The position numbers and the translations under genes are program-made. The notes under the pieces are model-generated. The model was not told the origin of the DNA. It saw only the letters and a list, made by a program, of their open reading frames with translations, and ran no database searches. A stretch of 64,000 nt of DNA, taken from Pochonia chlamydosporia 170. Lineage: Eukaryota > Ascomycota > Sordariomycetes > Hypocreales > Clavicipitaceae. Shown piece by piece: positions 56,660 through 64,000 of this stretch. The first letter of the stretch is position 1; every line of letters begins with the position of its first letter. The stretch lies in the NCBI RefSeq assembly GCF_001653235.2, contig NC_035793.1:2046001-2110000 (forward strand). Reading direction: 5' to 3'.

Positions 56660-59191
56660 ATGCTGGTCAAGGTGCAGGTCGCTGCGGCGGCGTACTTTCT
56701 TTTGGTTTTCCAATCTGCCCAGGCTGGTCCTATTAGACGGGCGGCTAATTTGTAAGTTTGGTTGTCAAGATATTTGACTATTTGGTTATGGTGCTGACTT
56801 GAGTTTTTAGAGTTCCTCGAAATAATACTACTGCGCCGAGCGTTGTGCCTCAGTCGTCGGGGTAAGTTGAGCAATTTTTGTTTACTCCATGACATGTTGG
56901 AAGACTGACCGACTGACTTGTGTGGTAGATTGTCTACTCAGAATCAAAACGGTCTGGGTGCGACTACTCCACGGCCGATCTTGACGACACTCTCGGAAAG
57001 TATCCCTTTTCCGGTTACGTTGACGGATGAGAAGACGGGCGAGACTCAGGCGACTACAACTACAACTGAGACATCGATTCCATTGACGGTTGTGCCTATT
57101 ACTGATACTACGACGTTGGGGCCAGGGGAAACGACACAGACCTCTCCAACGGGATCTGCTGGTGATACGACCGCTGTGTCGACGGGGTTGGGTACTGTGA
57201 CAACTACACCTGCTTTGCCGACCACGACGACGACTATTGGAGATGAAGGACCAACGACAACGACTGATACAACCGTGGGCTCTGTCACTGTTACCACTGC
57301 TGGACCTGATTTGTCCACGGAAACATCAGCCGGTACTGTTCCAAGGCCAACTTCAATCGTGACTTCTGACGTAACTTCTCAGCCTACCGTGGCTACAACT
57401 ACAAAGACAACGACTCGTCCTCCGTACGTGGTCACAGATACTACTACCAAGGGTACAACCATAACGACAGCTATTGTCCCGCAAAACAGGACTACTACAC
57501 CACCTACCACCGACGGAAGTACTACCACTGCTGTTAATGGTGCGCCTACTGGTTCGACTACCTTTACTGAGCCACAGTTCATCACAGATCCCAAGAATAA
57601 GCCGACGGTAACTACGCGACTATTTCCAGGAAACACTACTACTGGTCTGGCTGGTCAAACTACGACAACGGATCAGGATGGTTCTACCACCACCGGTCTA
57701 GGCGGTCCTAATGTATCTGGCGATCTGAGCGGATCTGTCACAACTACAGGTTTGCCAACAACCACCGATAGCTCACCTACTGGCTCAACCACCACCTCTC
57801 GGCCGCAGTTCATCACAGATCCCAAGAATAAGCCGACAGTGACTACACGACTATTTCTGGGAAACTCCACTACCTTGGTACCAACTTCAGATCAAAATAC
57901 TTCCCCCACAACGACCGATCTGGGCGAGCAAACCACAACTACCGACTTGAACGGCCCTACTATCACCACGGATCAAAACGGGTTGACTACGACCACCGAC
58001 AGTTCTCCCACAGGTTCAGACACTGCCACTACTGACGAGTCAACCATATCACCAAGTGACAACCCAACAACTCGAGATGCTCCCGCCGTCACAACCACAA
58101 CTCCCACAGATACCTCCAACCCAACCGGCTTCCCAACCGTCACGCTCCCCGAAGCCACATCATCCCCCTCACAGCAACCATCATCCCCATCCAGCGACCA
58201 AAATCAAACCCCAGAAACAACAACACCAACGAACGCACCCACCACAACCATCACAATCACACCAACAGGCCAACCAGACGCCAACGTCCCAACCGCAATC
58301 CCAACCTTCCCCACGGCCACCACAACCGTCGACTCCTCCGTCTACGCTTCCAACCTCGCACAAGCCAAGTCCCTCAACCAACTCTTCAGCACACTCACTC
58401 CCGAGTCCGCATGCACAGGCACCCAAACGGCCTGTATATCCGGCAAAATAGCCTCCTGCTCCAACGGGGCCTTTGTCCTGACTGCGTGTCCGGCGAAGCA
58501 GAGGTGCTATGCTCTTCCCATGACGAATACCCGCGGCGCAAAAGTTGGCTGTTATGATTCCGCCGAGGCAGAGGGGATATTGGGGGCTGTTGAGAGTCCA
58601 ACTCAGACGAGGGTGCCTACGACGTTTACAACGGAGACGAGGAAGGTTATTACAAAGACGCATTTTGTGACTCTGACAGATGGGGGAATGGTTTCTTCGG
58701 GGGTCAGCACGAATGTTCCGCCTGCCCAGGAGACGTCCGTTCCTCCTGTAGTCACGACAACTCCGTCCAACCCTGAGCCTACTAGTCAAGCTCCTTCGCA
58801 AGAGACAACGCGTCTTGCACCAGTAGATTCACCCAGCTCGCCAACACCTCAACCCGAGCCTGAACCTACAACAGTTCCTCCTCCTCCTCCCGTGGAAACA
58901 ACTCCCCTCCCGCCCGCACCGTCGCCCACCAAACCAACCCAGATCATCATCACCCAAACCTTCGCCCAGGAGTCAACCCTCCCGCCGCCAGACCCTTCAA
59001 ACCTGATCCTCCGTCCTATCCAAGACACAACTACGACTCTCGCTCCCGCGCCCTCCGATAACGCGGCTGGCGCAGACGCAGGAACACCGCGGACAACGGT
59101 GGTGAATAACGGGACGCCTACTGTCTCGGTGTATTTTACGGTCACGGTTACGGATAAGGTACAGGAGACGGTTACTGTGACGGTGAGGTGA
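56660..59191 (+). CDS. Secreted Thr-rich mucin-like protein with CBM19-like six-cysteine module
   Basis: An 801-aa secreted or cell-wall protein from exons 56660-56751, 56811-56861 and 56929-59191. The first exon supplies a signal peptide (MLVKVQVAAAAYFLLVF, cleavage likely after QAQA-like SAQA) followed by a dibasic PIRRA site. Most of the chain is Thr/Ser/Pro-rich and surely O-glycosylated. One globular module at about 540-600 has six Cys with the pattern SACTGTQTACISGK, ASCSNG, TACPAKQRCYALP and VGCYDS, resembling chitin-binding CBM19 domains. Two near-identical blocks (QFITDPKNKPTVTTRLF) recur 77 residues apart. The C-terminus ends in alternating TVTVTDK-type strands with no GPI signal. 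Chitin binding and a wall or adhesion role are inferences. Confidence 0.82.
57575..57871 (+). repeat. Internal direct duplication within the Thr-rich gene, 231-bp period
   Basis: A block of about 65 bp beginning CAGTTCATCACAGATCCCAA at 57575 recurs almost unchanged at 57806. The offset of 231 bp is 77 codons, so the duplication keeps frame. Confidence 0.85.
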
Positions 59192-59815
59192 CGGTAGGAA
59201 AAGTTGGTTTATTTGAAGTTGAAAGTTAAAATTCTTTTTGTTATAGTTTGGTAATGGGGAATATATATGAGTGCTGGTTATGCAGTACCTGGGGTTAATA
59301 GATTTGATGAATTATATTGTTCAACTCGTTTGTACTTCCTTGGTGATTCGTTACGTACGGTACTTGTTGATAATTACATCTACTCAGGATTGTCGGGAAT
59401 CCGTTGTGCTGTTTCACAAGAAAAGGCAAGTGTACAAGATGACATATTCAACTCGTCATGTGTGAATGTGATAACACGCAGATTCATACAAGGCAGATAC
59501 TGCGTTACAACTTCATTGCTCATACTCTATGCCTACTACCCAGGTACCATTTCCATCTATATCCCGCAAAGTGTACACGACAAAATCACCACCACCAAAT
59601 CATGAAGCCACCACATATCAATACTTCTGACCAGTGCCACGTCTAAAATGCATTCCAAATGCTGTAGCCTCCACAAAAACCAAAAGACAAAAACGTATAG
59701 TATGCTCAGCAAACTGCCCAAGGCGCAAACGCCTCATGTAGTCCCTTGCCTGCGGACCCTGCGCAATGCATCCATATGTCCATAACCCAAACGCCTTAAA
59801 TGCCATGCATTTCTT
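59192..59815. other. Convergent 3' intergenic region
   Basis: 624 bp, AT-rich, between the stops of the Thr-rich gene and the tyrosine phosphatase. No gene is supported. Confidence 0.6.
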
Positions 59816-61319
59816 TCAAAGTTGCTTCGTCGCTGCACCACCCGGCCCCGTTTCCCCCACAGAGTTGGAATCGTCAGTTTCGGACAAGGGATCCGCGACT
59901 TCTAGCCTCTTGGGCGCTGGCTCGCTGTTCCCTGTACCATCGGCGTCGTGTCCGTCCAATGCAATGCCGTACTTATCCTGCCACAGCTTCCTCATCACGT
60001 CGTGCAGGAAGCGATATTGAGAGTCGGATTGAACCATGCAGCGGCGCTGTTGCCTGAGCGTATCGACCGTATGGTAGATAGGGTCGGGTATGTTCTTGGC
60101 TTTTGCACTGTTGGCCTCCAACGTGCCTTCGTCTAGCTCCCGCATAAGGTGTTCCAGAGAAATGAAAGTCCCCGTGCGCCCAACACCAGCGCTGCAGTGA
60201 ATGATTCGCGGATTGGACGGCTTGCTAAGTTCGCGTGAGATGGGCATCAACTCAAAGAAGCTGTCCATGTCTTGAACTAAGGGAACACCGTAATCTGGCC
60301 AGCGGGTGTACAATAAGTGCCACACAACCCGTGGTTCAGCTTCTCCTTGGACGTGGAGTAGGAGTTTTCGCTTCTCGATGGCGCCATCCGCGAGGTCTTC
60401 AAATGAGTCGTACGTAAGCCGCGCTTTCCAGTTGTCATTCCAAACATTATCCTCGTTCAGGTCCCAAGTTGGCTCCTCCGCATTAGCAGGGAAGTACTGG
60501 TTGCATTTGGTCATGCCGCCTTCTTCCATGCTTGTAAGCTGGACAATGACTGCTGGGGATGACGTTTGCTCGGCAACCATTCTCCAAACGCAATCAATCG
60601 ATGGCTCCGTTGGGCCCTGCATGGCAATATATCGCAGGGGTGGTAGAGACTTGTCGCCTAAGGGATCGAGGCTTATGGTCGACGCATTCACATAGTCGAA
60701 TTCATCTTCAGCAACCTTGAGCTTTACACGGTTGTGATTCCACGGCTTGATGTTTACATATCGATCCATTACTCCCCTCGAAGCGCCGTCGGTCTGCTTA
60801 AACGAGCTCCATTGAGAATCGGAGGTAGCGTCAGGTCGCGTGCCTTGGGCAACTCGGTTGCGCTCGGCCCACGTCAGTTCCAGAAACTTGGCGTCGACAT
60901 CTGTGCATGAACAATTAGCAAAAAAAGAAAACAAAAGAAAGACAAAGGGCGGAAATTCCTGTTGACGAACTTTGCATAGGGGCGGCCAGAAAAGCCGGCA
61001 TAACCGGTCGCGAAGACCCAAGGGCAGAAGGGCTCTCCTCCATGGCTGTCCGTGGTGTTATGCCATCCTGCTTGAAGACGGCGACGACGGGCGAGCTGGA
61101 TGGCAGCGCAGCGGGAGAGTGTGTTCTTGCGCGCTTCGCAGTGACACGTAGCTTGAGGTTTCGCAAAGGCGATTTCCTCATGGAGTTCTTTTGTGGCGGC
61201 GGCTGCGCTGTGATTTCGGTGCTGAAGGTGCTGTCGCCGGTGTCGCTGCTTGTGCGATCGACAGACGTCTCGATGGCGGGGGGTTTCGGTTTGCGTCCTA
61301 GTCGGGGCAATTTATCCAT
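59816..61319 (-). CDS. Classical protein tyrosine phosphatase
   Basis: A 477-aa phosphotyrosine phosphatase from exons (complement) 60971-61319 and 59816-60900; phase-1 intron with donor GTTCGT. Residues 1-116 are a basic, Ser/Pro-rich, probably disordered region (MDKLPRLGRKPKPP). The catalytic domain follows: FDYVNASTISLDP, the substrate-entry block PPLRYIAMQGPTEPS, and CVWRMVAEQTSSPAVIVQLT. The WPD loop is TRWPDYGVP with Asp about 319. The P-loop is HCSAGVGRTGTF with Cys about 352 and Arg about 358, and the Q-loop is QRRCMVQSDSQYRF. All key residues are intact. It is similar in layout to yeast Ptp1-like enzymes; the substrate pathway cannot be told. It is convergent with the secreted Thr-rich gene. 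Confidence 0.93.
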
Positions 61320-62982
61320 GTTCTGATCCTTTTTAGGTGCCAGGGCAAGGGTAAGGGGAGTTTCTTTTTGTAAGGACGACCAGGTGTGAGTGATGGTGCG
61401 ATGAGTTGTGATGGTAGTCGCAATGGCGCGGGATTATGGTATCGACGCTGACAAGGATGACGCAGAGATGGACGTCGTAGATAGTTTGGCAGGAAAAGAA
61501 GAAGATAAAGAGGAAGCAGCAGCGATAAAAACTGTCCAAGATGCAATGAAAAGAAGAAGGAAAAAGAGAAGGCCAAGTTCGAGAGGACAACGGGCGAACC
61601 GGACTATATTTTCCCTCCAGCCAGCAGAGGTAGGTGACTTGTAGGAAATCAGGTCTGCAAGCAGAAGAAAATGACGGTTTCTGTTCAGCCAGAATTCCGA
61701 GGTCCAGGAACAAGAGAGCAAGTGAAGAGTGACATGGAGCGAGTGAGCAAGCGAGTGGGTCGAGGGGTCAAACTGCAAGTGGTCTAGAGTCGAACCAAGC
61801 TGACGGGTCAGCTGTTTGTTACTTCCTGAGGTTGACGTTAGCCCATAAGAATAGCACAGTCTAGCTGCGAGGGAGCTTGGCTACCTACCTAGGTAGCTAT
61901 TGAACGAACTGCAATCTTGGCTCTGGGCATCCGTGTTTTGTGTGAAATGTCATGCAAGTATGCATGGGTATGGTTGACGTATTCAAGTTTGATTGCTGTG
62001 ACTGGTTGTGGCTTGGCACGACGCAGTTCGGATCGCACCTGTCTTGACTTGGTTGAACTGTCTGGTCTCCGAGTCTATTTGAAGCTGAGGCTCAATGTTA
62101 CCTAGAGCAGTGACGTTTTACCCGAGGCTGAATGACGTGCAGCAATAGACGCCAAATGGCTGGCACTTTCTGTCAATGCAAATTGATCAACATTGAATGG
62201 TCGAGTTCAATCACAGATCTGGCGCTTAATCTGCACAGAATGTCACTGCTGCAGCGCAAGTACCGGTGCTCGATGTTAACTTACTCCCCTTCACTTCACT
62301 TCAATTGTCGTTCGCTTCTTAAATATCCTGAAAACAGGCAACAAATTCATGCACCTTGCCGCCATCCCGTGCCCTTCACGCTGTCAGTCATCTGCTCACT
62401 CGTTCTTCAGTCGCCACATGACATTAATGCCAGACATTCAAGATGAACAGACCCGCTGCGATGCTATTCTTGGAGCGCCTCGTGTTCTGCAGTGATCTAC
62501 GGAGTACGGAGTACAAAGTAGCAAGCTGCAGACTATTTTGCCTTGACTGTGACATGGACCTTGACATTGACCCTGACCCTGACCCTGGCCAAAAAATTTC
62601 AAGTTTCACCACTTTAATTCAATGTTGCTTCACACGTCACTTGTGCAACTGCAAAATACCAAACTTCGCCTCTTCACTGCACCATCCGCATCCGGAGTAC
62701 ACGGCCGAGAACAAAGCAATATTTCCCTAAATAAAAGTGCGTTGTTTGTGTTTTGTACATTTAAACATTCAATATTACTGTACACAACGCCTAAATACTG
62801 TCAATGCCAGGAGCGGAACTGTTTTGTGTCCAAAAATAACTGCATCGCCCACAACCGACCCTTTCAACGAACGGCCTGGCCAGCCGAATCCCAATATTGT
62901 ACAAGGGGTATACTAATATAATAAAATTAACAATAGCTCCTCATCACTCGAGCTTCCAACTCTTGCATCCATCACCATTTGT
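61320..62982. other. Intergenic region between two minus-strand genes
   Basis: 1.66 kb holding the phosphatase promoter and the 3' flank of the RCC1-like gene. Contains a TACCTAGGTA palindrome at 61886-61895, the overlapping TACGGAGTA pair at 62498-62513 and a short GACCCT-type run at about 62563-62588. No gene is supported. Confidence 0.5.
62498..62513. repeat. Overlapping pair of TACGGAGTA motifs
   Basis: Reverse complement of the TACTCCGTA pair at 15889-15904, with the same two-base overlap (62498-62506 and 62505-62513). Confidence 0.6.
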
Positions 62983-63999
62983 TCATACAGCCGAGTACAC
63001 ACCAGTAACCAGCCGGCCGCATTCCACCTTTTGCTCAAGCGTCACCTTGCGACCCTTTCCACCCTCACCAATACGAACCGTCTGCTTTGGAGTCAAGCAG
63101 AGCCGGTGCACCTCCCCCTTTCTCCCCTTGCTCGCGTCACCTTCGCCACCGTCCAGCGGGCCGATATAAGTAGGCACGTTCATGTTAGTCCTCTTCCCAG
63201 TCCCCAGCTGGTAGTATTCATTGCCGCCCCAGAACAAGACATCTGCACCCCAGTTCGTCTCGTTTTCAGACCCTCTGTTTGACGTGTTCGTTTTCGTCAC
63301 ATTATCCATCACCGCGGCGCAGTGCGTGCTTCCAATGCTGAGCGCCTTCAACTTGATCGGCATGTTTTTGTTTGTATTCTCGTCAAACTCGAAAAGTGAC
63401 GACAGCGCCTTGACCTTTGTTGGTCCCGTAGAGACATGCGTCCACTTGCCTGTTCCCAATGTGCCAGAAACACCTTGGCCGCATACCCACAAGTCAGATA
63501 CCGTTCGTGGCATCCGCTTAGCCGGAGCCATGCTTCGAGACTCGCTCGCCGTAGTTGGCGCATCAGCATCAACTGTGAAAAACGTGTTTGTTCCGCCTGC
63601 CCTGATGGATGTCACTTTTGCTACCATTCCTGAGGCCGCATACAGTTTGTCGACAGAAACCATGGATGGGGTAGTGGCATATGGCAGCCCCGAGTCGAGT
63701 TGGAATCCGAGCTGGCCAAACGTGTTGTCGCCAAAAGAGAAGACCCTGCCAAGCTTGTCCAAAATCACTGAGTGGTAGTCGCCTGTGGCGATGCCTGTTG
63801 CTTCAAAGCCCTGAAGGGATGAGAGTTCCTGAGGCTGATCATATGGCCCCTTAGGCCGTGTCTCCCATGTCAAGCCAGCAATTCCCATCTGGCCCTTGGA
63901 CGGGTACGCCAAGGCGCTCGACGCGGCACTGAAGACACGCCCTTTTGACGTTAAAATAAGGCAGTGCTCAAGACCACTGCTGATGTCGGTAACCTTCTC
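62983..63999 (-). CDS. FMP25: RCC1-repeat protein, mitochondrial Fmp25-like (N-terminus outside window)
   Basis: C-terminal 338 residues of a beta-propeller protein; the frame stays open to the window edge, so the start and any presequence are missing. RCC1-type repeats are visible: VTDISSGLEHCLILTSKGRV, ATGDYHSVILDKLGRVFSFG followed by DNTFGQLG, and later DVLFWGGNEYYQLGTGKRTN. Insertions between blades (e.g. SMAPAKRMPRTVSD) and the WVCGQGVSGTLGTGKW blade fit the fungal Fmp25 group, which is mitochondrial and linked to respiratory-complex assembly in yeast. The assignment to Fmp25 rather than another RCC1-like protein is tentative. The stop is at 62983-62985. Confidence 0.75.
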   Translation of the reverse strand, partial: EKVTDISSGLEHCLILTSKGRVFSAASSALAYPSKGQMGIAGLTWETRPKGPYDQPQELSSLQGFEATGIATGDYHSVILDKLGRVFSFGDNTFGQLGFQLDSGLPYATTPSMVSVDKLYAASGMVAKVTSIRAGGTNTFFTVDADAPTTASESRSMAPAKRMPRTVSDLWVCGQGVSGTLGTGKWTHVSTGPTKVKALSSLFEFDENTNKNMPIKLKALSIGSTHCAAVMDNVTKTNTSNRGSENETNWGADVLFWGGNEYYQLGTGKRTNMNVPTYIGPLDGGEGDASKGRKGEVHRLCLTPKQTVRIGEGGKGRKVTLEQKVECGRLVTGVYSAV

Positions 64000-64000
64000 G

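Noticed and set aside
57046..58158. Several Val-rich minus-strand frames opposite the Thr-rich secreted protein
   Set aside because: ACN Thr codons read as NGT on the other strand and keep it open; no start context or domain.
62563..62588. CCCTGA-type short repeat suggesting a telomere-like tract
   Set aside because: Only about three imperfect units, and not the fungal TTAGGG telomere sequence.

Overview
The window is nuclear DNA of a filamentous ascomycete, most likely a Sordariomycete and plausibly in the Hypocreales. The evidence is: genes carrying 1-5 short GT-AG introns (about 50-100 nt, with CTAAC/CTGAC-like branch sites and CAG/TAG acceptors), a Zn(II)2Cys6 regulator with an intron inside its zinc cluster, a filamentous-type AUR1, and long pyrimidine-rich leaders. 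Assignments rest on reading translations and splice junctions by eye; no database search was possible. I rebuilt 33 introns, and every reconstructed gene closes in frame. No tRNA, rRNA, CRISPR or intact transposon was found.

Layout. 0-4 kb: the 3' part of an MFS permease (+), convergent with a Zn2Cys6 transcription factor (-). 4-8.8 kb: gene-empty, with CCAGAC/GTCTGG arrays. 8.8-13.8 kb: a divergent ribosome-biogenesis pair, GRC3 (-) and the Pol I subunit RPA34.5 (+), separated by 386 bp. 13.8-21.7 kb: a second gene-empty stretch. 21.7-25.8 kb: AUR1 (+) facing a Ca2+/calmodulin kinase (-). 26.9-31.1 kb: a mitochondrial GGQ-type peptidyl-tRNA hydrolase (-) divergent from a Nab3-like RNA-binding protein (+). 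31.5-36.9 kb: a ferric reductase (-) divergent from cytosolic serine hydroxymethyltransferase (+). 38-44 kb: the SAGA subunit SPT7 (-) divergent from a VanZ-like membrane protein (+). 44.7-49.5 kb: a more accessory-looking block with an APH-like phosphotransferase (-), an unrecognised protein (+) and a short-chain dehydrogenase (-), plus an 18-bp minisatellite. 50.4-54.7 kb: prefoldin subunit 3 (+) then a large mitochondrially targeted protein (+). 56.6-64 kb: a secreted Thr-rich protein with a six-Cys CBM19-like module (+), a tyrosine phosphatase (-) and the C-terminal part of an RCC1-repeat Fmp25-like protein (-).

Most genes are conserved housekeeping functions (rRNA synthesis and processing, one-carbon metabolism, sphingolipid synthesis, SAGA, mitochondrial ribosome rescue, prefoldin) in alternating orientation, so divergent promoters are common. 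I see no gene cluster that clearly forms a new system. The points most worth a second look are the Pol I/rRNA-processing divergent pair, the dispersed CCAGAC and TACTCCGTA motifs, the unrecognised gene with the minisatellite next to it, and the internally duplicated secreted protein.
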